Assembly (NCBI GenBank): GCA_009901575.1
Contig: WXYP01000007.1
Location: 1-64,000, forward strand
Direction of reading: 5' to 3'
DNA: 64,000 nt
Source: Flavobacteriaceae bacterium R38
GTDB lineage: Bacteria > Bacteroidota > Bacteroidia > Flavobacteriales > Flavobacteriaceae
Under the pieces are notes generated by a model. The model had not been told where the DNA came from. It worked only from the letters and a program-made list of their open reading frames with translations, and did no database searches. Below, piece by piece: positions 54,872 through 62,685 of this stretch; the first letter of the stretch is position 1; each line of letters opens with the position of its first letter. A program made the position numbers and the translations under genes.

Positions 54872-55762
54872 ATGAAATATTATATGGATAACAACACGCA
54901 TACCCTCATCAACAAGCAAACAAAAGAATTGGCTTTTAAGTTATATGAATTTGATAAGATTAGTCATTTTGATCATATCCAAAGACTTAACTATTACTCT
55001 TTGATATGGATAAAAAAAGGGAGTGGGACCGCTACGGTCGATTTTAATACTTATGAATATAAAGACAATTATCTCTTTGCATGTACGCCTTATCAACCTT
55101 TTTTATTTGCTCCTGAGACGCAAACAGAAGGAGTGATTATACATTTTCACCCGGACTTCTTTTGTATCCATAGGCATCATAATGAAATAGCTTGTAATGG
55201 TGTCTTGTTTAACAATATTTATGACCCGCCTTATATTGTTATTGACAAAACTACCGAGGATACTTTAAATATGATTTTACAGGAAATGTTTAAAGACATT
55301 AAAGAAAATGATATTGCAATGAATGAATCGGTGCTTTCGTATTTAAAATTATTCCTTATTAATGGATCTCGAATCAAAGTGAGTCAGAATCCGGAGATTC
55401 CAAAACCCGGGATTGAAGAACATTTTATTGTTCAAAAGCTTAAAAACCTTATAGACGAGCATTATAAAACCAAACATTCTCCTAAAGATTATGCAGAAGC
55501 TTTACACATTTCAACAAAAGCACTTGCCAAAATTTCTAAGAACTATTTTAATAAAACCCTGACGACTCTTATTTCAGAACGCATTATTATTGAAGCGAAG
55601 CGAGAATTGTATTTAACTAATAAATCGATAAAAGAAATAGGGTTGGAATTAGGATACGAAGATGAGTTTTATTTTAGCCGTTTTTTTAAGAAACATACAG
55701 CTATTTCCCCTTCTGTCTATCGAAAAACAGTAGGTTTTAATAAAGCGGCCAGTTTAACTTAA
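54872..55762 (+). CDS. AraC family transcriptional regulator with cupin-type sensor domain
   Basis: 296 residues from ATG 54872 (a TTG one codon earlier and an ATG at 54884 are alternatives). Residues about 20-150 are an AraC ligand-binding cupin ('YSLIWIKKGSGTATVDFNTY'). The DNA-binding domain (about 190-290) has 'KDYAEALHISTKALAKISKN' and the signature 'IGLELGYEDEFYFSRFFKKH'. No membrane segments, unlike the regulator at 23988. It closes the DUF1348-MOSC operon, 18 bp after MOSC, and could control it. The minus-strand hypothetical gene converges 39 bp away. Confidence 0.9.
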   Translation: MKYYMDNNTHTLINKQTKELAFKLYEFDKISHFDHIQRLNYYSLIWIKKGSGTATVDFNTYEYKDNYLFACTPYQPFLFAPETQTEGVIIHFHPDFFCIHRHHNEIACNGVLFNNIYDPPYIVIDKTTEDTLNMILQEMFKDIKENDIAMNESVLSYLKLFLINGSRIKVSQNPEIPKPGIEEHFIVQKLKNLIDEHYKTKHSPKDYAEALHISTKALAKISKNYFNKTLTTLISERIIIEAKRELYLTNKSIKEIGLELGYEDEFYFSRFFKKHTAISPSVYRKTVGFNKAASLT

Positions 55763-55801
55763 TAGAAGAGTGAAATTAATTATTTTTTGTTGCGTACTAT
55801 T

Positions 55802-56299
55802 TTATAATTCAAAATTGTGTTTAATTTCTCCATTTATTCTAAGAAAAGAATGTCTCAAAATTTTTAAGTCTTGAAACTCATTATACTTTCTGAAATAGGT
55901 TTCTTTAAGTTCAGTTAAAGATAATTCCTGAAGAAATCCGCTTTCTAAATTTGTATACCAATATAGTTCTCCTTGTCCGTTATAGAAGTTTGCCGAAATT
56001 ATACCTGTCCATTTTTCATTTTGGTGAGAATTCAAAACCTTAGAATTACTCTCTGAGTCTATTGATTTAAAGTTAAATTGTTTGTTGTTCCTTATAATAA
56101 TTATGTTTTGACAATTTGTACATTGGAATATTTCATTGAAATATTTTGAACCTATGCTTGTTGCGTCATGCCAATCTTTATTTTCAATCTCAGTATAAAA
56201 ATCATAATAATCCTGATCGGCGATCAAATGTCCTTTATAGGCAATAAAATCAGTACTGTCAGATATAACATACCCGCATTTACATTTTATTTTTGACAT
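55802..56299 (-). CDS. Hypothetical protein with zinc-ribbon-like cysteines
   Basis: 165 residues, not recognised. Two Cys clusters, C6-K-C8-GY at the N-terminus and CTNC near residue 76-79, could bind zinc, but they are 70 residues apart. The middle contains 'KYFNEIFQCTNCQNIIII'. The C-terminal half is acidic/aromatic with 'YNGQGELYWYTNLESGFLQ'. No signal or membrane segment. Part of a run of minus-strand genes (55.8-58.2 kb), all with very AT-rich codon use and no named functions. Confidence 0.65.
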   Translation of the reverse strand: MSKIKCKCGYVISDSTDFIAYKGHLIADQDYYDFYTEIENKDWHDATSIGSKYFNEIFQCTNCQNIIIIRNNKQFNFKSIDSESNSKVLNSHQNEKWTGIISANFYNGQGELYWYTNLESGFLQELSLTELKETYFRKYNEFQDLKILRHSFLRINGEIKHNFEL

Positions 56300-56335
56300 A
56301 ATAAAAATTCTAAATTCTCAACTTTATTAAATTAT

Positions 56336-56779
56336 TTATTCATCTATACTCTTATGTTGTTTTTTTCTCAATCCGTAAATCATGTTAATTGGGAAAACTA
56401 TTTGTCCTAAAATCGTAAATAATGTAATTAGTGTTATGATTAAATTCATATTATTGTTGAATTTATATTCTGTTACTTCATCTCGATAAAACAGCATTGA
56501 GGTTGAAGTAATAATTACTCCTCCAAAAGTTAATCCAATATGTATTAGATTCAACCATTTTGATAACCTTTTATTGGTTTCCTTCATAATCCGGTATCCA
56601 AGCCCAATTATTCCGAATAGTATTGAAATTAGCATTGCTAAATGAAAAAAGAAAATCACAAAATAAGTATCATGAACATTGATGTCTAATGTAGTATCTC
56701 TATTTAAAATTCCAATCAGTATTATTATTGGAATGGTAAATAAAAAAATAAAATGTGGTTTTTCAATTATTTTGCTCAT
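56336..56779 (-). CDS. Four-helix membrane protein with a COX1-like HDTYFV motif
   Basis: 147 residues with four hydrophobic segments at about 10-24, 38-66, 78-100 and 113-136. 'NVHDTYFVIFFFHLAMLISI' (residues 34-53) resembles heme-copper oxidase subunit I around bovine H368-H378: H36, D37, T38, Y39 and H46 match, while the heme a3 ligand position (bovine H376) is F44. So this is no oxidase, but may share ancestry with or mimic the heme a site. It may bind a heme or metal. Unknown function. Lies between two uncharacterised genes on the minus strand. Confidence 0.55.
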   Translation of the reverse strand: MSKIIEKPHFIFLFTIPIIILIGILNRDTTLDINVHDTYFVIFFFHLAMLISILFGIIGLGYRIMKETNKRLSKWLNLIHIGLTFGGVIITSTSMLFYRDEVTEYKFNNNMNLIITLITLFTILGQIVFPINMIYGLRKKQHKSIDE

Positions 56780-56865
56780 CTAGATTGATATAGTGGTTCA
56801 GCTGTAATTTTATTTTTACTATTAAGCTATGCTAAATTATAGATGTTTTTACCAATAATATTTTT

Positions 56866-57453
56866 TCAAAGGTTGATTCCAAATTCATAATAAACTCCTA
56901 AAGCAATAGCTAATCGGTTTTGTTTATTCTCTAAATCTTTTTCGTTAATTCCATCGCGAATAAATTTGACTGATAAAAATGGATTTATATCTGGAACTTT
57001 TATCTTTAGAGTAAGAAAGTTTTTAATTCCTTTATTAGATATTTTTTGTATCAAACAACTTTGAAAAGATTTATTTAAACTCAAGAACTCTCCAGACTCT
57101 TCAGGTTCTGATTCATCTAGCCTTATTTCTTCTATCTTAAAGTCGTCAGAATCTTTGTTATAAACCCAAATATTTAGCTTTTTTATTTTTTTGTTTATAC
57201 TTTTAAGATCAGGATTTTGAAAGAAACTTGGAGGTAATTTTTTATCAATAAAATCTTTTAGAAAGACGATATATTGTTTTTCTTTTTTAAGCCCGCTATA
57301 TTTTTTTTCAAGCTCTTTTTCAAATTTTATTAATCCTTCTGCTAAAACTTGTGAACTATAGGTATCTAAACAATTTGAATTTTCATTCAATTTTGAATAC
57401 TGTGATTTATAACTAATAAGTCCAAAAAATAGTAGAAAAAAAAGGTTTTTCAT
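56866..57453 (-). CDS. Hypothetical secreted protein
   Basis: 195 residues. A short hydrophobic N-terminus (MKNLFFLLFFGLISYKS) suggests export. The rest is charged, with 'CLDTYSSQVLAEGLIKFEKE' and 'DEPEESG'-like acidic parts, and ends in 'ALGVYYEFGINL'. I do not recognise a domain. The gap to the next minus-strand gene upstream is 19 bp, so they are likely co-transcribed. Confidence 0.6.
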   Translation of the reverse strand: MKNLFFLLFFGLISYKSQYSKLNENSNCLDTYSSQVLAEGLIKFEKELEKKYSGLKKEKQYIVFLKDFIDKKLPPSFFQNPDLKSINKKIKKLNIWVYNKDSDDFKIEEIRLDESEPEESGEFLSLNKSFQSCLIQKISNKGIKNFLTLKIKVPDINPFLSVKFIRDGINEKDLENKQNRLAIALGVYYEFGINL

Positions 57454-57472
57454 ATTATTAAAATCAGTTATT

Positions 57473-58150
57473 TCAATCCACTAGCTTAACTATTTTCGAA
57501 TCATCTAGTTTAAACAAATCGTTTGATATTTCTTTATTGATTACTTTAGTGACTTCTGAGACAGATTTAAAAAGACCTTCATAAGTACTTTCATTTCTTA
57601 TACTAATAGCTCCAGATTCTTTTACATATAAATTCCAAAATCCTTCGTTATGGCCTTTATACTTTTTTGGGTTTAACTTGTATTTTGGGCTGAAATAATA
57701 TTTCCCTCTTTTGGTTTTATAAAATGAGTTTGGATCGGTTGATTCGTAATCTAAAATTACATATTCGCACATTTCTTTTAACACTTTTTTCTTTTTATTG
57801 GAAATTCTCTTGATTTCTAGAAGTTTGTTTTCCTCGACATCTAATCTGTATTTATAAATAGTATCAGATTTTTGATATTCAATATATGAATATCCTTCAT
57901 CTAATCTGGTTATGGATTTTGTCCATCCTAAATCACCATAAGTATTATGAATCATAATATATTTATCCTCTTTAATATATGCTTTAAATGAATTTCCCAT
58001 TTCTTTTTTTAATATCTCTATAGGGATATTTTGATTAATCAATTCATATTCTATTTTGTAATGCAATTCTCCTTCGAAAAATTTTTGAGCATTTATTTTT
58101 GAATTTAATACTAGTGTGGAAACTAAAATTAACAGGGATAATTTTTTCAT
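57473..58150 (-). CDS. Hypothetical exported beta-rich protein (GLPGLI/DUF4412-like)
   Basis: 225 residues. Signal peptide MKKLSLLILVSTLVLNSKIN ending near AQ. The mature start 'FFEGELHYKIEYEL' and the later 'YRLDVEENKLLEIKRI', 'CEYVILDYESTDP' and 'GKYYFSPKYKLNPKKYKG' recall small Bacteroidota secreted families of the GLPGLI/DUF4412 type, which are thought to act in the periplasm. The match is by general pattern only. First gene of the minus-strand pair with 56866-57453. Confidence 0.65.
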   Translation of the reverse strand: MKKLSLLILVSTLVLNSKINAQKFFEGELHYKIEYELINQNIPIEILKKEMGNSFKAYIKEDKYIMIHNTYGDLGWTKSITRLDEGYSYIEYQKSDTIYKYRLDVEENKLLEIKRISNKKKKVLKEMCEYVILDYESTDPNSFYKTKRGKYYFSPKYKLNPKKYKGHNEGFWNLYVKESGAISIRNESTYEGLFKSVSEVTKVINKEISNDLFKLDDSKIVKLVD

Positions 58151-58298
58151 TTAGTTGTAATTATTGCTAATATTTGGATATAATCATTGACTAAAACTCT
58201 TTAATAATTTAAATCTAATATAATAAGATACTTTAAAAGTAAGAAAAATATTTCAAAAATAAATTACAGATTATAATTGTTGATACAAAAATTTTTCA

Positions 58299-58676
58299 TT
58301 AATACATTTTATTTGGATTTAGAGAACTTTTAGGAATTTGTTGAATTGAATCCCAGTGCTCACATATTTTCCCAGCTTCATTGAATCGGAAGAAATCCAT
58401 GGTAACGTATTCATCATTTCCCAGCCACGTTTGATGTGTATGCAAGGCTACTAAATTTCCTTCGGCAATACATCGGACAAATTCAATGGATTTGTCTGGA
58501 TATTCTTCTTGCATTCTTTCAAAATAATCAATAAACCCTTTTGTACCATCTGCTACATCAGGATTATGCTGAATATATTCATTTCCAACATAATGTTTAA
58601 TAGCCTCTTTAGGTTTTCCTTCATAAGTAATCTTATAAAAAGCAATTGCATTTCTTTTATTTTGTTCTACATCCAT
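58299..58676 (-). CDS. SnoaL-like polyketide cyclase/NTF2-family protein
   Basis: 125 residues from the ATG at 58676 (MDVEQNKRNAIAFYKITYEG); an open frame extends to an ATG at 58793 but the added 39 residues are unlike the family and overlap a plus-strand promoter box. 'YIQHNPDVADGTKGFIDYFE' and 'VRCIAEGNLVALHTHQTW' are the SnoaL-like core of 'nuclear transport factor 2 family' proteins. Small cytosolic fold; reaction unknown. Confidence 0.82.
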   Translation of the reverse strand: MDVEQNKRNAIAFYKITYEGKPKEAIKHYVGNEYIQHNPDVADGTKGFIDYFERMQEEYPDKSIEFVRCIAEGNLVALHTHQTWLGNDEYVTMDFFRFNEAGKICEHWDSIQQIPKSSLNPNKMY

Positions 58677-58792
58677 TTTAATGATTTTAATTAGAAATCT
58701 CAACGTAAGATAATGGATATCAAATAAGAACCCTAAAAATTCATTCAGAATATAACCTTGATCTGGCATTAAATTTGTGGAAATTCGATTCA

Positions 58793-58800
58793 TATATTTG
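58793..58800 (+). promoter_or_regulatory. Putative -7 box (TATATTTG) for the lipoprotein at 58824
   Basis: Exact TAnnTTTG match 23 bp before the ATG. A TTTG at 58774-58777 is 15 bp upstream, short of the usual 17-23. Confidence 0.5.
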
Positions 58801-58823
58801 GCATTACTATTTAATTACAGGTT

Positions 58824-59393
58824 ATGAAAAAGAATCTCGTTCCGATTTTAGTTTTGATTATCACACTTTTAAGCTGTAAGGGTACGAAGTATACTCTTGA
58901 TCCGGATTCAACTCCGTATGGTGTAGACTTTTCAGAAGGGAAATGGCTCCTTAACGAGATAGACTCTCCATTAATATCAGAAGAACGGTCAACTAAAATT
59001 GTCGAAAAAACGCTAAGGCCTCAATTGGGGAACCGACTTGTACATGCATCTGAAATAAAAAAGACATTCACGTATCTTCCGATCAAACCGGAGAAGTGGA
59101 AAATTGAACAAGTCAAAAATCAAACGGGATTTGATTATTTTATAAATATTAAAGCTCAACGCATAAGGGAAGAAGTAGGAAGTTTGAGTACTGGAGAGAT
59201 TTATCAAAAACAAAAAAATGTAGCTGACGCAATTATAGAAATATACAACCTGAATACAGGAGAAACGATCCATTATCAGCGTATAGTCGGTTCAAATGGC
59301 GTAGATGAAAGTGATGACGATTTTTTACTCATGAAGGATGCCGACATGATTGCTTTAAGTTGTATTAGACGATTGATGAAAAAACTGAAATAA
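58824..59393 (+). CDS. Hypothetical lipoprotein
   Basis: 189 residues. Lipobox LLSC with Cys18 after a clear hydrophobic signal. The mature protein starts 'KGTKYTLDPDSTPYGVDFSE', contains 'VEKTLRPQLGNRLVHASEI' and 'GFDYFINIKAQRIREEVGSL', and ends in a basic helix. No family recognised. Single gene with its own promoter-like box. It converges with an AraC-type gene remnant. Confidence 0.7.
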   Translation: MKKNLVPILVLIITLLSCKGTKYTLDPDSTPYGVDFSEGKWLLNEIDSPLISEERSTKIVEKTLRPQLGNRLVHASEIKKTFTYLPIKPEKWKIEQVKNQTGFDYFINIKAQRIREEVGSLSTGEIYQKQKNVADAIIEIYNLNTGETIHYQRIVGSNGVDESDDDFLLMKDADMIALSCIRRLMKKLK

Positions 59394-59411
59394 TTGGCAT
59401 AAAAAATACGC

Positions 59412-59567
59412 TTATGTTAACAGATAAAAGTATAAGAAGGAACCCATTAACCTGTTACTGATTTTAGTATGTCTTTTACTTTTTATGGTAAATAGAAAAA
59501 ATGCCAGAATTAATGAAATGAAGAATGCAATTGTTGTCATCTTTTCTAAAATTAAATTCTTATCCAT
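59412..59567 (-). pseudogene. Remnant: N-terminus of a membrane AraC-type regulator
   Basis: A 51-residue frame, MDKNLILEKMTTIAFFISLI... then 'FFLFTIKSKRHTKISNRLMG', reads like the first helix and loop of 7TM-AraC proteins, and then stops in 'YFYLLT'. No continuing helices are found downstream on this strand. It is therefore a truncated piece or a small membrane protein. It lies 28 bp after the stop of the small peptide gene on the same strand. Confidence 0.45.
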
Positions 59568-59594
59568 AAACTATTAAATCAAGAATTGTAGAAG

Positions 59595-59783
59595 TCATTC
59601 CGTAACCAGTACCCCAAAGTGTATTGATAACGCATTAATAGTAATGTTTGAAAGTAAAGTTTTGGCATTTTTATCCATTGAAAGCTCAATAAGATTTTCT
59701 TCAACTGTTTGCTTTTGATATGATGGATTTTTATAACTAATGATAAACATGCTGATAAGAAAAATGGAGAGTTTGATTTTCAT
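59595..59783 (-). CDS. Small secreted peptide, unknown
   Basis: 62 residues: signal-like MKIKLSIFLISMFIISYKNP followed by a polar segment with no Cys. It starts 12 bp after the stop of the serine hydrolase gene and so may be translated from the same mRNA. No recognised family, and no second line of evidence. Confidence 0.35.
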   Translation of the reverse strand: MKIKLSIFLISMFIISYKNPSYQKQTVEENLIELSMDKNAKTLLSNITINALSIHFGVLVTE

Positions 59784-59795
59784 TGTTTATTAAGA

Positions 59796-61265
59796 TTAAT
59801 TGTTTTTTCCCATTTCGTTATCTATTAATTTTAGTTTTTCGATGACATATTTACTATTTGGAGTGATTTTCAGAAATCGATCATATATGTTTTTGGCAAG
59901 CTCATATTGTTTTTCTGATACATATACTTCTCCCAATACATAAAGGCAGTTGGTAGATTCAGGATATAATTCCAGGTTTATCTTATACAATTCAATTGCT
60001 TCCTGAATTTTACCATTGTTTTGCATAGTATATCCAAGCCTGCCCAATACACGCTCATCAGGTTTGTTGTCTTGATTTAAAGTTTCTTTGAGCATTTTGA
60101 CAACCGTATGAATATCTTCTTGATGGAGTTTGTTTATTATTTTATTTGGAAGCGGAATATTAGGTTTAACATAAATCTGATTTTCTAAAATCTGATCTAT
60201 ACCATAAGTAATTTCATCCATAGCCAATGCTCCTCCGTGATTGGTAAGCAGTATAACATCAATATTTTTAGAAAGATTTTTTTGGATTAAAGAACGATAG
60301 CCTTCCGTGCTTCCGTCATGCCTGACATAATTGTCGTTGTTTTTTACGAACGGACTCCAGCCAAAACCATAACCAAATTCATCATTACCAAGTTTATAAC
60401 TGATTTCTTTCCCTTCGATTGTTCCGTTAGTAAAAGCTAGTTCCATTGTTTTAGAAGAGATGAGTTTATTATGACGAATTCCCGAATTCCATTTTATTAA
60501 ATCATTCACAGAAGAATAAATTCCTGCCGGACCTATTACAGAAGAATTATAAGTTGATGCTAATCCTAATATATTATAAGGATAAGCTCTGTTATTATCT
60601 GTGGCAAATTTTTCTTTTGACGTTGTAGTTCTTCTCATATCAAGAGGATTGAATATTTCTTTTTGAAAAAAATCTCCAATTGTAGTTCCTGACACCTTTT
60701 CTATAATAAGTGCCAATAAAACATAGCCGGTATTACTATAAGAAAATTGTTTGTTTGGGTTACCAATACTTGAATCTTCAAGAGTTTTTAATTTATCTAC
60801 AACGTCTTGGTTGTCTGGGTCTTTTATTTGGTAATACATTCTATCTGAAATACCCGATGTGTGCTGCAGAAGGTTTCTTATGGTGATATTCTTATTTATT
60901 GATGTAAGTTCTGGTAAATATTTATCAATAGAATCGTCATAATCTAATAGTCCTTTTTCTTGCAACATCATGATCCCCATTGCTGTAAACTGCTTTGAGA
61001 TGGAAGCAATATAAAAAATGGTTTCAGCGTTGATTTTATTTTTAGAATTTTTGTTGACATACCCATAAGATTGATTAAAAACCAATGTGTCATTTTTTAG
61101 AATAGCAATTGAGCCGTTAAACATTCCGTTGTTATGACTATACGTTATTAAAGAATCTAATTGTTGAGCCGGATTGTTTTTTTGAATTTGTTTCTGGTCA
61201 GAGTTTATAGAACAAGAAGTAAATAGTATGCAAATAATTAAAAGATTGGTAAATAGATATTTCAT
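59796..61265 (-). CDS. Serine hydrolase (class C beta-lactamase fold) lipoprotein with TPR tail
   Basis: 489 residues. Lipobox LFTSC (Cys18). Catalytic motifs: S88-I-S-K91 (SxxK), Y176-S-N178 (YxN) and 'HDGSTEGYRS' near 318 (HxG type third motif). Residues about 405-489 form at least two TPR-like units ('LGRLGYTMQNNGKIQEAIEL', 'YVLGEVYVSEKQYELAKNIY'). The family includes D-aminopeptidases, esterases and penicillin-binding proteins; beta-lactamase activity is not implied. Surrounded by AraC-gene fragments, so it may once have had an AraC partner. Confidence 0.87.
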   Translation of the reverse strand: MKYLFTNLLIICILFTSCSINSDQKQIQKNNPAQQLDSLITYSHNNGMFNGSIAILKNDTLVFNQSYGYVNKNSKNKINAETIFYIASISKQFTAMGIMMLQEKGLLDYDDSIDKYLPELTSINKNITIRNLLQHTSGISDRMYYQIKDPDNQDVVDKLKTLEDSSIGNPNKQFSYSNTGYVLLALIIEKVSGTTIGDFFQKEIFNPLDMRRTTTSKEKFATDNNRAYPYNILGLASTYNSSVIGPAGIYSSVNDLIKWNSGIRHNKLISSKTMELAFTNGTIEGKEISYKLGNDEFGYGFGWSPFVKNNDNYVRHDGSTEGYRSLIQKNLSKNIDVILLTNHGGALAMDEITYGIDQILENQIYVKPNIPLPNKIINKLHQEDIHTVVKMLKETLNQDNKPDERVLGRLGYTMQNNGKIQEAIELYKINLELYPESTNCLYVLGEVYVSEKQYELAKNIYDRFLKITPNSKYVIEKLKLIDNEMGKNN

Positions 61266-61373
61266 TTGATGATTTTTTGATAAAGACTATTGAAAATTTT
61301 TGATGTGACAAGATGTGTCATAATTAAAAACGACCATAAACAAAAAAACTTTAAACAATACCTTATAGAATAA

Positions 61374-61532
61374 CGTATTAGTATATTACTGGAAAATCCA
61401 GGGGAAAATATCATCATGAGAAATTATTCGGTAGAAGCATTAGTCGCTTCTACAGGGTATAAAAATGCTTCTTCATTTACCCAGATTTTTAAAAATTATC
61501 TTAGCGAAAGCCTTTCTTCTTTTTTTAAATAA
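61374..61532 (+). pseudogene. Remnant: C-terminal HTH of an AraC-type regulator
   Basis: The frame opens after a stop at 61371-61373 and ends with TAA at 61530. It reads 'NYSVEALVASTGYKNASSFT' then 'QIFKNYLSESLSSFFK', the second helix-turn-helix and C-terminus of AraC proteins, with no N-terminal domain in front. It is a decayed fragment. Its orientation is opposite to the N-terminal remnant at 59412-59567. Confidence 0.7.
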
Positions 61533-61680
61533 AAAATACCCTGAAAGAAAACAATAAAATTGAGTAGCTCATTAATAAATTAGTAAATAAAATTATTTCA
61601 TTTTTAACCGATTGAGGAAAGGATAACAATTCCACTTTTTAAATAGTACTTTTACAGTAATTTATTTTGCATTGTGAATA

Positions 61681-62070
61681 ATGAAACACTTCAAAACAAT
61701 ATCAGAATATTGCAAAGGGATTAATATCAACTCTCCAAGGCATCCTCATTTTGATATTCGTAGTTTTGAAGAAAATATGGATACTGTGCATCCGCAGATG
61801 CCTGCATTCCGGCATGAATTCTACGCCATTGCAATTAAATCTGATGGAGATGGAAAAGTCATTTCCGGGGAGTTCTCAAATTTTCCTGATGGAGCTTCCT
61901 TATTTTTCAATACTCCTTTTCAGTTGTTGTCCTGGGATATCGTCCCGAGTTGGAATCCCCTTACTACCAATTTAATTATTATGACCAGGATGCAGAAGTC
62001 AATGAAGCTATCACTGAAGCAACCAAATGGTTTAAGCAGAAAATGTAATAAAATAATGATATTTGGATAG
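61681..62070 (+). pseudogene. Truncated AraC-family N-terminal domain joined to another gene's tail
   Basis: The reading frame starts MKHFKTISEYCKGIN and matches the cupin part of AraC regulators through 'AFRHEFYAIAIKSDGDGK' and 'FFNTPFQLLSWDIVPSW' (to about 61955), then goes out of character and has no DNA-binding domain. In another frame, 61935-62048 reads 'GYRPELESPYYQFNYYDQD' then 'AEVNEAITEATKWFKQKM' and a stop, which looks like the C-terminus of a different protein. Most likely a deletion fused two genes. Confidence 0.65.
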
Positions 62071-62355
62071 CGATTTAGGTTTGAAGAAGTTTAAATCGCT
62101 GTTTTCTCTCCAAAAAATAATAGAAATTACTCTTTTAAGACCTGCTTAAGTTTTGCAAGATAACCAGTAGTTACTTTGAGTTTTTCATTAAGGATAGTAA
62201 TTGTCTACAGAGGAAAAAGATACTCTTTTGGTGATGCTAATAACAGCGCAATTCCATATTATAATCGCCATTTAACTTTGAGGCAATATCGTTGCAGCTT
62301 CTCCCTACAAAGAGAATACCTGGATAAGTTTTAAATTTTGAAAGATGATTTAAAT
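62071..62355. other. Intergenic stretch with possible gene debris
   Basis: 285 bp without a whole gene. On the minus strand near 62133-62202 a short frame reads 'LNEKLKVTTGYLAKLKQVLK' and stops, which looks like a protein C-terminus but is too short to name. It continues the run of fragments from 59.4 kb. Confidence 0.4.
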
Positions 62356-62577
62356 TTACAAATCGTTTCTCCCTTTTAAACGAACTTCTATTTTCTTCTT
62401 TTTTACAGTTAAACGTTTCATGATGTCCATCAAGCGTGAATCTTTAGTTTTTTTATAGATTTCATTGATAGCTAATATCAAACGCTTGGCTTCACGAGAT
62501 GCTACGACCCTGTCGCTGGTAGACATATTACTCATCTTCGCTTTTTCAAAAACTTCTGCTTCATGTAAAATATCCAT
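62356..62577 (-). CDS. Small helical protein, unknown function
   Basis: 73 residues, nearly all helix by composition: 'RVVASREAKRLILAINEIYK' and a strongly basic tail 'KRLTVKKKKIEVRLKGRND'. No signal or membrane segment. The basic tail could bind nucleic acid. I do not know a named family. It is divergent from the SDR gene across a 108-bp spacer with a nested palindrome, suggesting joint control. Confidence 0.6.
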   Translation of the reverse strand: MDILHEAEVFEKAKMSNMSTSDRVVASREAKRLILAINEIYKKTKDSRLMDIMKRLTVKKKKIEVRLKGRNDL

Positions 62578-62585
62578 AAATTTTA

Positions 62586-62621
62586 TTTTGTTTATTTTTT
62601 ATATAAAAATGTTAAACAAAA
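62586..62621. promoter_or_regulatory. Nested palindrome in the divergent spacer
   Basis: TTTTGTTTA (62586-62594) and TAAACAAAA (62613-62621) form a perfect 9-bp inverted repeat; between them TTTTTATATAAAAA (62596-62609) is itself a perfect palindrome. It begins 9 bp before the start codon of the small helical gene. A MerR-type or similar dimeric regulator site is possible. Confidence 0.45.
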
Positions 62622-62685
62622 ATACTATTTTTATAGTAATTAATCAAATTAGTGTAGTTGTATAAAAATTAAAAAACCTGTCATA

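Noticed and set aside
58677-58793. N-terminal extension of the SnoaL-like protein to an ATG at 58793
   Set aside because: The extra 39 residues do not fit the family and would overlap the TATATTTG box of the divergent lipoprotein gene.
61281-61320. Near-palindrome TGTGACA-AGATG-TGTCA before the serine hydrolase gene
   Set aside because: Two central mismatches break the symmetry, so it is not a convincing operator.
62133-62202. Minus-strand short frame 'LNEKLKVTTGYLAKLKQVLK' as a gene
   Set aside because: It is closed by a stop within 25 codons upstream and has no start; at most a remnant.
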